From JAGZHZ01 sp965150505 (GTDB taxonomy: Bacteria > Bacillota > Clostridia > Lachnospirales > Lachnospiraceae): a stretch of DNA of 54,234 nt. The notes beneath the pieces are model-generated. The model saw only the letters and a program-made list of their open reading frames with translations, was not told where the DNA came from and made no database searches. Below are positions 1-8,791 of the stretch, one piece after another. The stretch spans positions 1 to 54,234 of the forward strand of contig CBCTVZ010000002.1 of assembly GCA_965150505.1 (NCBI GenBank), read 5' to 3'. Position 1 is the first letter of the stretch. Every line of letters begins with the position of its first letter. The position numbers were made by a program, and so were the translations under genes.

Positions 1-5
1 AAGCA

Positions 6-55
6 AAAAGAGGGATGTGAAAAAACTCAATCGAGTTTTTTCACATCCCCTTTTT
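6..55. terminator. Strong rho-independent hairpin at window edge
   Basis: A perfect 17-bp stem (12-28 with 33-49, loop AATC) is flanked by an A-run on the left and a T-run on the right. It can therefore terminate in either direction and presumably ends a gene lying upstream of the window. Confidence 0.85.
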
Positions 56-164
56 AATAGGATTTTTTTATTTTTATGAGGAGTTAGGAGGAGAAAAAAA
101 GGGATTAGTTCACAGAAAGTTTAGAAATGAAAGGGATTGTTTAGATGAAAAGAAAAAATGTGTA

Positions 165-173
165 TGTTATAAT
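165..173 (+). promoter_or_regulatory. Extended -10 promoter for the two-component operon
   Basis: TATAAT at 168-173 is preceded by TGT (165-167), an extended -10. No good -35 lies 17 bases upstream. The start codon of the kinase is 39 bases downstream. Confidence 0.45.
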
Positions 174-211
174 AAATACGAATATAGGAAAATATACAAG
201 GAGAGAGCGCT

Positions 212-1705
212 ATGAAGTTAAAAAATCGGCTGCTGATTGCATTCTTCGTGATCATTATTGCACCGATAGGGTTGACGACGATTGCGTTGATGGCAGTTAC
301 ACAGTATCAATTACAAGCGATTGAAAAAAGTTATAATGTTCCGGATCTAACATATGAAAATTTATCAAATTCTCTTCCTATGATCAGCAAAGCGACATTG
401 GAGGATTATGAAGAGATTCAAAAAGAAGGAAAAGAAAATCCGGATCAGTTTTTGGACGAAAATATTTTAGAAGAATGGAATCAGAAATTAGAAAAGAAAC
501 ATTCTTATCTGATTGTCAGAAAAGGAAATGAGATGATCTATCCAGAAAAGGATCAGAACAGCAAAAAAATTTTCGAGAATCTTCCTGACTATGGAGAGTA
601 TGTAGGAGAATCTGACACAGGAGTTTATATTGGAAATAAAGTAAATGCCTTTGTAAAGCAAACGGATGTGATTTTTTCAGATCAGACAAAGGGCAGTATT
701 TTTATCATGACTTCAGCGACAGAGATGATTCCGCAGGTAAAACGATTGATCGTAGAACTGATCATTGCGATCATTGTAATTTTAGTCTGTACGTCGGCAG
801 CCTTGACTGTCTGGATTTACAGAGGAATACATACGCCTTTGAATCGGCTTCGCACTGCGACGCAGAATATTAAAGAGGGAAATCTGGATTTTACTCTGGA
901 AGTTGAAGGGGAAGATGAGATCAGTGAGCTGTGCAGAGATTTTGAGGATATGAGAAAGCGTCTGAAAGAGACGGCGGAAGAAAATATCGTTTACGATAAA
1001 GAAAGCAAAGAACTGATCAGTAACATTTCTCATGATTTGAAAACGCCGATCACAGCGGTAAAAGGATATGTGGAAGGCATCATGGACGGCGTTGCAAATA
1101 CGCCAGAAAAAATGGAACGCTATATCAAGACAATTTATAACAAGGCGAATGAGATGGATAGGCTGATCAATGAGCTGACTTTTTATTCTAAGATTGATAC
1201 AGACAGGATTCCATATACATTTAATAAAATAAATGTGGCAAGCTATTTTAATGATTGCAAGGAAGAAGTGGCGCTTGATCTTGCTGATAAAAATATTGAT
1301 CTGGCCTACTTTAATTATGTAGATGAAGATGTGATGGTCATAGCGGATGCGGAGCAGTTGAAGCGTGTGATCAACAATATCATCGGCAATTCGATCAAAT
1401 ATATGGATAAAGAAAAAGGATATATTAATATCAGAATCAAGGATGTAGGAGATTTTATTCAAGTTGAGATAGAAGACAATGGAAGAGGAATTGCAGTCAA
1501 GGATCTGCCTCTTATTTTTGACAGATTCTACCGAGCAGATGCTTCAAGAAATTCAGCACTTGGAGGAAGTGGAATTGGATTGTCGATCGTGCGGAAAATT
1601 ATTGAGGATCATGGAGGAAAAATTTGGGCAAACAGCAAACCTGGTACAGGAACAAGTATGTTTTTTGTCCTTAGAAAATATCAGGAGGTAAAAGTAGATG
1701 AGTAA
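212..1705 (+). CDS. Membrane sensor histidine kinase
   Basis: Senses an unknown extracellular signal and phosphorylates the response regulator encoded next to it. A membrane segment at about residues 7-30 and another at 178-203 bracket an extracytoplasmic region of about 145 residues. A HAMP linker (205-255), a HisKA dimerisation helix with the phospho-acceptor His274 in SNISHDLKTP, and a HATPase domain follow (N box NNIIGNSIKY, G1 DNGRGI, G2 GGSGIGLSI). The start has an AAGGAGA ribosome site at 198-204. The 3' end overlaps the regulator by 8 bases, so the two are translationally coupled. The kinase precedes the regulator, the reverse of the usual OmpR-type order. The sensor region matches no ligand domain I recognise, so the stimulus is unknown. 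Confidence 0.92.
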   Translation: MKLKNRLLIAFFVIIIAPIGLTTIALMAVTQYQLQAIEKSYNVPDLTYENLSNSLPMISKATLEDYEEIQKEGKENPDQFLDENILEEWNQKLEKKHSYLIVRKGNEMIYPEKDQNSKKIFENLPDYGEYVGESDTGVYIGNKVNAFVKQTDVIFSDQTKGSIFIMTSATEMIPQVKRLIVELIIAIIVILVCTSAALTVWIYRGIHTPLNRLRTATQNIKEGNLDFTLEVEGEDEISELCRDFEDMRKRLKETAEENIVYDKESKELISNISHDLKTPITAVKGYVEGIMDGVANTPEKMERYIKTIYNKANEMDRLINELTFYSKIDTDRIPYTFNKINVASYFNDCKEEVALDLADKNIDLAYFNYVDEDVMVIADAEQLKRVINNIIGNSIKYMDKEKGYINIRIKDVGDFIQVEIEDNGRGIAVKDLPLIFDRFYRADASRNSALGGSGIGLSIVRKIIEDHGGKIWANSKPGTGTSMFFVLRKYQEVKVDE

Positions 1706-2387
1706 AATTCTTATTATTGAAGATGAGGAAAGCATCGCTGACCTAGAGAAAGATTATCTGGAGTTGAGCGGATTTGAAGTAGAGATTGAGAACAGCGGTG
1801 ATATTGGGCTTAAGAGGGCTTTGGAGGAAGAATTTGATCTTCTTATTTTGGATCTTATGCTTCCGGAGGTGGATGGATTTGAGATCTGCAAGAAAGTCAG
1901 AGAAAAAAGAAATATGCCGATTATCATGGTATCAGCAAAGAAGGATGACATTGATAAAATAAGAGGACTTGGAATGGGCGCAGATGATTATATGACAAAA
2001 CCATTCAGTCCAAGTGAACTGGTTGCCCGCGTCAAAGCTCATCTGGCTAGATATGAGCGTCTGGTGAATACAAATATAAAAGAAAATGAAATCGTAGAGA
2101 TACGAGGGATCAAAATTGATAAGACGGCCAGAAGAGTTTGGATTAATGGAGAGGAGAAGACTTTTACAACGAAAGAGTTTGATCTTTTGACTTTCCTTGC
2201 TCAAAATCCAAACCATGTCTTTACAAAAGAAGAATTGTTTAATAAGATTTGGGATATGGAATCGGTGGGCGATATTGCAACCGTGACGGTACATATTAAA
2301 AAAATCAGGGAAAAAATTGAGTTTAACACAGCAAAGCCTCAATATATTGAGACGATATGGGGTGTTGGATACAGATTTAAGGTATAA
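1698..2387 (+). CDS. OmpR/PhoB-family response regulator
   Basis: Cytoplasmic DNA-binding response regulator of 229 residues. The receiver domain (1-115) shows the acidic pair E8/D9, the phospho-acceptor Asp52 in LILDLMLP, Ser79 and the conserved Lys101 in MTKPF. The C-terminal winged helix (about 130-229) ends with the typical WGVGYRF motif. It starts inside the kinase stop region, so the pair forms one transcription unit and is almost certainly cognate. Target genes cannot be told from the sequence. The downstream pseudouridine synthase begins 5 bases after its stop and is likely co-transcribed. Confidence 0.94.
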   Translation: MSKILIIEDEESIADLEKDYLELSGFEVEIENSGDIGLKRALEEEFDLLILDLMLPEVDGFEICKKVREKRNMPIIMVSAKKDDIDKIRGLGMGADDYMTKPFSPSELVARVKAHLARYERLVNTNIKENEIVEIRGIKIDKTARRVWINGEEKTFTTKEFDLLTFLAQNPNHVFTKEELFNKIWDMESVGDIATVTVHIKKIREKIEFNTAKPQYIETIWGVGYRFKV

Positions 2388-2392
2388 AGAAT

Positions 2393-3061
2393 ATGGAAAT
2401 AAAGATTATATACGAAGATGCAGAGATCTTAGTGTGTGAAAAACCAGCCGGTTTTCCTGTGCAGAGCAGAAAAATTGGGGAAAAAGACTGTGTCAGCGTA
2501 CTGAAAACGTATCTATACAAAAAAGAGGAAAAGCAAGGAGAACCATATCTGGGATTGATTCACAGATTAGATCAGCCGGTGGAAGGGCTGATGGTGTTTG
2601 CAAAGACAAAGAGCGCTGCAGGAAATCTGAGCGCGCAGTTAAGCGGAAATGGATTTGTAAAAGAATACAGGGCGGTAATCTGTGGAAAAATGAATCAGAA
2701 AACGGGGAATCTGACAGATTATCTGAAAAAAGATGGAAAGATGAATCGCTCGCGTGTGGTAGATAAAAATACGGCGGGAGCAAAGAGGGCGGAGTTGGAA
2801 TATCGTGTGTTGGAGGAACGAGGAGAATATAGTCTCATTGCCGTTCGTCTGATTACGGGCCGCCATCATCAGATCAGAGTGCAGATGGCAAATGCCGGAT
2901 GTCCGCTTTATGGAGATCGAAAATATGGCGCGCCTGATACAGGAAATGTCAGAGATTACATAGGGCTTTGTGCTGCAAAATTATCATTTCTCCATCCAAA
3001 GACAAAGAAAAAAATGGAATTTTCTTTAGAGCCAACCGGTCTATGTTTTGGATGGTTCTAA
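2393..3061 (+). CDS. RluA-family pseudouridine synthase
   Basis: Isomerises uridine to pseudouridine in rRNA or tRNA. The family signature HRLDQPVEGLMVFAKT is present, with catalytic Asp60, and so is the RLITGRHHQIRVQ motif near the C-terminus. There is no N-terminal S4 domain and the protein is short (222 residues), like the YlyB/RluA-like single-domain enzymes of Firmicutes. It starts 5 bases after the response regulator and has only a weak ribosome site (AAAGAA), which suggests coupled translation. The exact modified position cannot be deduced. Confidence 0.88.
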   Translation: MEIKIIYEDAEILVCEKPAGFPVQSRKIGEKDCVSVLKTYLYKKEEKQGEPYLGLIHRLDQPVEGLMVFAKTKSAAGNLSAQLSGNGFVKEYRAVICGKMNQKTGNLTDYLKKDGKMNRSRVVDKNTAGAKRAELEYRVLEERGEYSLIAVRLITGRHHQIRVQMANAGCPLYGDRKYGAPDTGNVRDYIGLCAAKLSFLHPKTKKKMEFSLEPTGLCFGWF

Positions 3062-3110
3062 TAAAAAAGGTGCATACTATGGAAAAACAGATAAAAGAGG
3101 AGAACATAGT

Positions 3111-4193
3111 ATGCCAGAACTTTGCACAGTATGGAGCAAAAAGAAAATAATCAGAATCGTAGGAATTACAGTGGCAGTCTATGCAGGGATGAAATATCTG
3201 CTTCCGCTTGTAATTCCTTTTTTCATAGCAGGTATTCTGGTTAAGATGACACGACCTCTGATTGAAAAACTTCACAAAAATCTGAAGATCAAAAGAGAAT
3301 GGATCTTTGCTTTTTTTATTTTATTATTTTTTGGAGTCTTGTTGTTGGTCGTCTATTTTTTGGCGGCGAAACTGTTGGAACAATTTCGTTCTTTCGTCCA
3401 AAACATAGATGTGTATTATCAAAACTTTCAATATTTTGTAGACGACTGCTGTGAAGGGCTGGAGCATACTCTGGGACTTCATATCTCCGATGTAAAGAGC
3501 TTTGTGTATGCGAATATTAATAAAATGCAGGATGAAGTTCATACGACGGTGATTCCTAAAATGGTAGGAAATTCTGTCGGATATGTCATGCAGTTTATAA
3601 AAGGAGCAGGCGCATTTTTTATCATCTTTATCTCGTCTATTCTTCTGATCAAAGACTATCCAAAGATCAGAAAAAAAATTGCACATCAGCCTCTGTATCA
3701 GGCCGCAGTCCGTGTGGAACAGAGAATCTGGGAAATGGGGGGAGCGTATTTAAAAGCCCAGATGATTATTATGGGATGTGTGACAGCAATCTGCGTGGCG
3801 GGACTTTGGATTTTAAAAAATCCGTATGCACTGTTGATCGGGACTGTGATTGGCGTTTTGGATGTACTGCCATTTATAGGAACGGGGATTATTTTGATTC
3901 CGTGGGCGGTGGTCAGTCTGATTACAAAAAAGTTTTTTTATGCAGTCGCTTATGTGATACTTTTTTTTATTGCAAACGCAACGAGAGAATTTTTAGAGCC
4001 AAAATTGATTGGAAAAAGTTTAGGATTGTATCCCATTGCAATTTTAATTTCTGTGTATGTAGGACTGTATCTGTTTGGACCGGCAGGGGTGATTGAAGGG
4101 CCGGCGGCAGTCCTTTTAATTATGGAAATCGAGCGTGAAGCAGAGAAATATGAGCAAAAGAAAGTGGAAATAGACAGGAAAAAACAGGGATAA
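3111..4193 (+). CDS. AI-2E family / YtvI-like polytopic membrane protein
   Basis: A 360-residue integral membrane protein of the PF01594 family: two hydrophobic hairpins near the N-terminus, a soluble central part (about 90-170), and a C-terminal bundle of membrane helices including the PFIGTGIILIPWA segment and the GxxLYPIAILISVYVG helix. Homologues include Bacillus YtvI, a sporulation membrane protein, and putative AI-2 or Na+/H+ exporters; the substrate is uncertain. I place the start at 3111 because AAAGAGGAGAA (3094-3104) is well spaced from it. An in-frame ATG at 3048 lies inside the previous gene and has no ribosome site. Confidence 0.85.
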   Translation: MPELCTVWSKKKIIRIVGITVAVYAGMKYLLPLVIPFFIAGILVKMTRPLIEKLHKNLKIKREWIFAFFILLFFGVLLLVVYFLAAKLLEQFRSFVQNIDVYYQNFQYFVDDCCEGLEHTLGLHISDVKSFVYANINKMQDEVHTTVIPKMVGNSVGYVMQFIKGAGAFFIIFISSILLIKDYPKIRKKIAHQPLYQAAVRVEQRIWEMGGAYLKAQMIIMGCVTAICVAGLWILKNPYALLIGTVIGVLDVLPFIGTGIILIPWAVVSLITKKFFYAVAYVILFFIANATREFLEPKLIGKSLGLYPIAILISVYVGLYLFGPAGVIEGPAAVLLIMEIEREAEKYEQKKVEIDRKKQG

Positions 4194-4307
4194 AAGAAGA
4201 AAAATACTTTATAACATTAGCGTAAGACATTTCAATAGGATTGGGAATAATTGTGAAAAAATAAGCAAAGATAAGGGGAAGAATTGTAAAAAAATGACAA
4301 GATTTGC

Positions 4308-4336
4308 TAGACAATAAACACAAAATGTTTTAAGAT
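4308..4336 (+). promoter_or_regulatory. Probable promoter of the ATP synthase operon
   Basis: TAGACA (4308-4313) and TAAGAT (4331-4336) are separated by 17 bases and lie 36 bases before the atpZ start. Each box has two departures or fewer from the housekeeping consensus. It is the best candidate in the 178-base gap between the operon and the gene upstream. Confidence 0.5.
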
Positions 4337-4371
4337 AAAATGGATGGCAGAAATGGGAAGGAGGCAGAACT

Positions 4372-4602
4372 TTGAAGTATAAAAAGGATGTTTATCATTC
4401 ACTGGCTATGGTAACGCAAATCGGAATTAGTATGCTTGCTCCGATTGTTTTATGCGTTGCGGCAGGGTACTGGATGGATCAAAAGTTTGGATGGTATACA
4501 ACTGTCCCTTTGCTGATTTTAGGAATTCTCGCCGGTGGAAGAAATACATGGATTCTTTTGCAGGATATGACAAAGGAGGATGGAAAGAAAAAAGAAAAAT
4601 GA
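4372..4602 (+). CDS. atpZ: AtpZ/AtpQ-type ATP synthase accessory subunit
   Basis: A 76-residue membrane protein with two hydrophobic segments (about 14-34 and 42-60) separated by the short MDQKFGWYTT loop, as in the AtpZ/AtpI-like family found at the head of F-type ATP synthase operons. Members are implicated in c-ring assembly or Mg2+/Ca2+ handling. The start codon is TTG at 4372, with AAGGAGG at 4358-4364. Its stop overlaps the next gene as ATGA. Confidence 0.82.
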   Translation: MKYKKDVYHSLAMVTQIGISMLAPIVLCVAAGYWMDQKFGWYTTVPLLILGILAGGRNTWILLQDMTKEDGKKKEK

Positions 4603-5000
4603 AAAAGATGAGCGCAGTATTAAAAGAATTAATTTTGGGCATTTTGATTTGCGGAGTCTTTTTTCAATTTACACTGATATGGCTTGCTCACGATAAAATA
4701 CAGTATACGACAGGACTTTGGATTGGAATTATGTGTTCTGTTTTAAAAGCAATCCATATGGAATATTCGATCCGCAATGCACTTGACCGAAATGAAAAGG
4801 GAGCTAGAAGTTATACCAGAATGATGTATGGACTGCGTATGGTGCTGTCTATGCTTTTGATTGGTGCAACATGGTATTTTAAATTGGGAAATATTCTTGC
4901 ACTGTTTTTGGGAATGTTTGCATTAAAAATAGGAGCCTTTCTTCAGATGCCGATTCACAGATTTGCAGGCAGAAAACTTCCGCAGATCTTTGAAGAATAA
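4599..5000 (+). CDS. atpI: ATP synthase protein I
   Basis: A 133-residue protein with four predicted membrane segments, matching the AtpI family (PF03899), which assists assembly of the Fo c ring. I start it at the ATG that overlaps the atpZ stop (ATGA at 4599-4602); a second Met follows three codons later. The ribosome site AAAGGAGGA (4572-4580) is somewhat far away, so expression probably relies on coupling to atpZ. The same frame stays open upstream inside atpZ, but that is not coding. Confidence 0.82.
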   Translation: MKKMSAVLKELILGILICGVFFQFTLIWLAHDKIQYTTGLWIGIMCSVLKAIHMEYSIRNALDRNEKGARSYTRMMYGLRMVLSMLLIGATWYFKLGNILALFLGMFALKIGAFLQMPIHRFAGRKLPQIFEE

Positions 5001-5083
5001 ACGAGAATACTCGATTATTCATGGAGTAGTAGTTCAAAATGAACGAGCCATATAGAAATTAAAAAAGAAAGGAAGGTGAGACT

Positions 5084-5803
5084 ATGGGAGCTGTCAGTTG
5101 TTCACAGATGCTGGCTGCAAAAGAAGTAGATTTTATGATTCACGGACTGGTTAAATTCCATCTGTTTGGTCAGGAATTATGGATTACCACAACGCATGTC
5201 AGTATTTTGATTGTCATGATTGTGCTGCTTGTTCTGGCGCTTGTCGTCAGAAAAAAGATGAAGCATCCGCAGGAATTTCCTACCGGATTTCAGAATGCGA
5301 TTGAAATGATGGTGGATATGCTGGATCATATGGTTGAAAATAGTATGGGACGACATGCGAAAAAGTTCGTCAATTATATCAGCAGTATTTTTGTCTTTAT
5401 TCTGATCAGCAATATCTCAGGATTGTTTGGCTTAAGACCGCCGACTGCTGACTATGGCGTGACGTTGCCGCTTGGACTGATTACGTTTGGAATTATTCAG
5501 TATAACAACATCAAGTACAATAAAGCCGGCGCATTTACAGGACTATTTAAGCCGCTGCCATTCTTGTTCCCGATCAACTTGATCGGAGAGATCGCAGTTC
5601 CGTTTTCACTGTCGCTGCGTCTGTTTGGAAATATCCTGTCAGGAACAGTTATGATGTCATTGATTTATGCTCTGCTGTCCCCATTTGCAGTTGCATGGCC
5701 GGGATTTCTGCATATTTATTTCGATATCTTCTCAGGCGCAATACAGACGTATGTATTCTGTATGCTGACGATGGTATTTGTAAATGATAAATTGCCGGAA
5801 TAA
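5084..5803 (+). CDS. atpB: F1Fo ATP synthase subunit a
   Basis: The 239-residue stator membrane subunit that forms the ion half-channels next to the c ring. The universally conserved Arg is Arg179 in SLSLRLFGN, and the conserved helix ends FSGAIQTYVFCMLTMVF. Five or six membrane segments are visible. A GAAAGGAAGGTGAG ribosome site lies before the start; an internal Met18 is a less likely alternative. The gene begins 83 bases after atpI. Confidence 0.95.
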   Translation: MGAVSCSQMLAAKEVDFMIHGLVKFHLFGQELWITTTHVSILIVMIVLLVLALVVRKKMKHPQEFPTGFQNAIEMMVDMLDHMVENSMGRHAKKFVNYISSIFVFILISNISGLFGLRPPTADYGVTLPLGLITFGIIQYNNIKYNKAGAFTGLFKPLPFLFPINLIGEIAVPFSLSLRLFGNILSGTVMMSLIYALLSPFAVAWPGFLHIYFDIFSGAIQTYVFCMLTMVFVNDKLPE

Positions 5804-5859
5804 AAAAATACATGAGAATTACAAAAAATAAAATGATGAAAATTTAGGAGGAAACAAAT

Positions 5860-6126
5860 ATGAGTGGTATTACAGATCAAGGTTTAGTATTAGCATGTTC
5901 AGCAATCGGTGCAGGATTGGCACTGATCGCCGGTGTAGGACCTGGTATTGGACAGGGAATCGCAGCAGGTTATGGCGCATCAGCAGTTGGAAGAAATCCG
6001 GGCGCAAAATCTGATATTACATCTACGATGCTTTTAGGACAGGCCGTAGCAGAGACAACAGGTCTTTACGGTCTTGCTATCGCATTTATCCTTTTGTTCG
6101 CAAATCCATTGCTTGGAAAGCTTTAA
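5860..6126 (+). CDS. atpE: F1Fo ATP synthase subunit c with Na+-binding residues
   Basis: An 88-residue hairpin of two membrane helices that forms the rotor ring. The ion-carrying carboxylate is Glu65. Gln32 (GPGIGQG), Val63, Glu65, Thr66, Thr67 and Tyr70 (VAETTGLY) occupy the positions that coordinate Na+ in the Ilyobacter tartaricus c ring, so this ring probably binds Na+ rather than only H+. The numbering aligns without gaps. A strong AGGAGG site precedes the start. Confidence 0.96.
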   Translation: MSGITDQGLVLACSAIGAGLALIAGVGPGIGQGIAAGYGASAVGRNPGAKSDITSTMLLGQAVAETTGLYGLAIAFILLFANPLLGKL

Positions 6127-6162
6127 TGGAGGAGCGAAAAAAAACCGAAAGGAGGCGAAACC

Positions 6163-6678
6163 TTGGAACGATTATTTAATCTTGATCCGCAGCTTTTATT
6201 TGATGCAGTTATTCTGGCAATTTCTGTTTTTGTCATGTTTACATTTTTATCATATCTTCTGTTTAATCCAGTGAGAGATATGCTGAAAAAAAGGGAAGAC
6301 AGAGTCAAAAATGATATTGAGACGGCGCAGGAAAACAGAGAAGAAGCCTTGAAACTGAAAGCAGATTATGAGGCGAGAATCAGGAATATTGAAAAGGAAG
6401 CAGAAGGGATATTAGCTGAGGCAAGACAGAAAGCTTTGAGAAATGAAGAGAAAATTCTGGATGAGGCAAAAGAAGAAGCAGCCAGAATGATTGCAAGAGC
6501 AAATGCTCAGATTGAGCTGGATAAGAAAAAAGCTGCCGATGATATGAAGAAAGAAATGATATCCATTGCTTCGCTTATGGCGGAAAAAATAGTAAAGACT
6601 TCCATGACAGAAGAAATTCAATCTCAGATTATGGAAGATACATTAAAAGAGATAGGTGATCAGACATGGCTAAGCTAG
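6163..6678 (+). CDS. atpF: F1Fo ATP synthase subunit b
   Basis: Peripheral-stalk subunit of 171 residues: one N-terminal membrane helix (about 12-34), then a long charged coiled coil (about 40-150) rich in Glu, Lys and Ala. The start is TTG at 6163 with AAAGGAGG at 6147-6154. The 3' end overlaps atpH by 13 bases. Confidence 0.93.
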   Translation: MERLFNLDPQLLFDAVILAISVFVMFTFLSYLLFNPVRDMLKKREDRVKNDIETAQENREEALKLKADYEARIRNIEKEAEGILAEARQKALRNEEKILDEAKEEAARMIARANAQIELDKKKAADDMKKEMISIASLMAEKIVKTSMTEEIQSQIMEDTLKEIGDQTWLS

Positions 6679-7214
6679 TATCGAAAACATATGCGGAAGC
6701 ATTGTTTGAGCTGGCCGTGGAAGAGCAGAAGGTAGATCTTTTGCTGGAAGAAATTTTGTCTGTTCAGACAGCCCTTGAAGAAAATCCAGAGTTGATTCAG
6801 TTTTTGGAACATCCTGAGATTTTGAAAGAAGAAAAAATTCATGTCATTGAAAATATTTTTAAAGGAAAAATGTCGGATGATGTGACAGGATTTCTTGTCG
6901 TTATTGTGACAAAAGGTCGCTCAAAAGAGTTACACGCAATTTGCGCAGAATTTATCGCAAAAATTAAAGAATATAAAAAGATAGGAAGCGTTCAGGTGAT
7001 CTCTGCGATGGAACTGAACGACGAGTGGAAGGAAAAAATTCGAGAGAAACTGCTTAAGACAACCGATTATAAAGAACTGGAGATCTGCTATCGTGTGGAT
7101 GAATCTTTAATCGGCGGGATGATCATTCGACTGAAAGACCGCGTGGTGGACAGCAGTATTAAGAGCAGACTGGAACTGTTAAAGGGTCAGCTTGAAAAAA
7201 TTTCTCTCGATTAG
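6666..7214 (+). CDS. atpH: F1Fo ATP synthase subunit delta
   Basis: A 182-residue peripheral-stalk protein linking subunit b to the top of the F1 head. The N-terminal helical bundle begins with the typical VSKTYAEALFELA, and the C-terminal part has the family motif ESLIGGMIIRLKDRVVDSSI with SRLELLKGQL after it. It overlaps the end of atpF and sits 35 bases before atpA, in the canonical b-delta-alpha order. Confidence 0.94.
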   Translation: MAKLVSKTYAEALFELAVEEQKVDLLLEEILSVQTALEENPELIQFLEHPEILKEEKIHVIENIFKGKMSDDVTGFLVVIVTKGRSKELHAICAEFIAKIKEYKKIGSVQVISAMELNDEWKEKIREKLLKTTDYKELEICYRVDESLIGGMIIRLKDRVVDSSIKSRLELLKGQLEKISLD

Positions 7215-7249
7215 AAATCAGTATAACAGGAAGAAGGTGTAAAAACCCC

Positions 7250-8758
7250 ATGAATTTAAAACCAGAAGAAATCAGTTCTGTAATCAAAGAACAAATCAGG
7301 CAGTATTCTTCTAAGATGACCGTTTCTGATGTGGGAACAGTCATTCAGGTTGCCGATGGAATTGCCCGTATTCATGGTCTGGAAAATGCGATGCAGGGAG
7401 AATTGCTCCAGTTTCCAGGAGATGTTCAGGGCATGGTGCTGAATCTGGAAGAAGATAACGTAGGCGCGGTTTTATTGGGTGACAATAAAAGTATCAGTGA
7501 GGGAGATACGGTCAAAACTACGGGGCGTGTTGTAGAAGTTCCTGTCGGAGATGGAATGCTAGGCCGTGTAATCAATGCTCTTGGACAGCCGATTGACGGA
7601 AAAGGACCAATTCGCGCAGAGCGTTACCGCAGAATAGAACGTGTTGCTTCCGGTGTTATCTCCAGAAAATCAGTAGATACACCGCTTCAGACAGGTATCA
7701 AAGCGATTGACTCTATGGTGCCAATCGGAAGAGGACAGCGTGAGCTGATTATCGGTGACAGACAGACAGGAAAAACAGCCATTGCGGTTGATACGATTAT
7801 CAACCAGAAAGGGCAGAATGTAAAATGTATCTATGTGGCAATCGGTCAGAAAGCTTCAACAGTAGCATCGATTGTAAAAACATTAGAAGAACATGGCGCA
7901 ATGGATTACACGACAGTTGTTGCGTCAACTGCAAGTGAACTAGCGCCTTTACAGTATATTGCACCGTACTCTGGATGTGCGATTGGAGAAGAGTGGATGG
8001 AAAATGGCGAGGATGTATTGATTATCTATGATGATTTATCAAAACACGCCGCTGCATATCGTACCCTTTCTCTTCTTTTAAAACGTCCGCCAGGACGTGA
8101 GGCATATCCTGGAGATGTCTTCTATCTTCACTCCAGACTTTTGGAGCGTGCGGCTAGATTATCGGATGAACTGGGAGGCGGATCTTTGACTGCACTTCCA
8201 ATCATTGAGACGCAGGCAGGCGATGTATCTGCTTATATTCCTACAAACGTCATTTCGATCACAGATGGACAGATTTATCTGGAAACAGAGATGTTCAACG
8301 CAGGATTCAGACCGGCAATCAATGCTGGACTTTCCGTATCGCGTGTAGGAGGCGCTGCGCAGATTAAGGCGATGAAAAAGATTGCAGCTCCAATCCGTGT
8401 AGAGCTTGCTCAGTATCGTGAACTTGCGGCATTCTCACAGTTTGGTTCGGAATTGGATGCTGATACAAAAGAAAAGCTGGCACAGGGAGAACGCATCAAA
8501 GAAATTTTAAAACAGCCTCAGTATCAGCCGATGCCGGTACAGTATCAGGTTATCATTATCTATGCGGCGACAAAGAAATATCTGCTGGATATTCCGGTGA
8601 GCGAAATCTTACGGTTTGAGAAAGAACTTTTTGAGTTCATTGACACAAAATATCCGGAGATTCCAGAAAAAATTGCGTCAGAAAAGCAGATTTCAGATGA
8701 AAATGAAAAAGATCTGATTAAGGCAATAGAGGAGTTTAAGGAAATATTTCATTCATAA
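7250..8758 (+). CDS. atpA: F1Fo ATP synthase subunit alpha
   Basis: The 502-residue non-catalytic nucleotide-binding subunit of F1. The Walker A motif GDRQTGKT is at 169-176. The arginine-finger region and the signature PAINAGLSVSRVGGAAQ are intact. Length and start (AGAAGGTG ribosome site) fit the family. Confidence 0.97.
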   Translation: MNLKPEEISSVIKEQIRQYSSKMTVSDVGTVIQVADGIARIHGLENAMQGELLQFPGDVQGMVLNLEEDNVGAVLLGDNKSISEGDTVKTTGRVVEVPVGDGMLGRVINALGQPIDGKGPIRAERYRRIERVASGVISRKSVDTPLQTGIKAIDSMVPIGRGQRELIIGDRQTGKTAIAVDTIINQKGQNVKCIYVAIGQKASTVASIVKTLEEHGAMDYTTVVASTASELAPLQYIAPYSGCAIGEEWMENGEDVLIIYDDLSKHAAAYRTLSLLLKRPPGREAYPGDVFYLHSRLLERAARLSDELGGGSLTALPIIETQAGDVSAYIPTNVISITDGQIYLETEMFNAGFRPAINAGLSVSRVGGAAQIKAMKKIAAPIRVELAQYRELAAFSQFGSELDADTKEKLAQGERIKEILKQPQYQPMPVQYQVIIIYAATKKYLLDIPVSEILRFEKELFEFIDTKYPEIPEKIASEKQISDENEKDLIKAIEEFKEIFHS

Positions 8759-8791
8759 AGCCAGAAAAAACGGTTTGGAAAGGGTGATATT

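Noticed and set aside
782..1462. Long minus-strand frame opposite the histidine kinase
   Set aside because: It is a shadow of a clear kinase gene, with no ribosome site and no recognisable domain.
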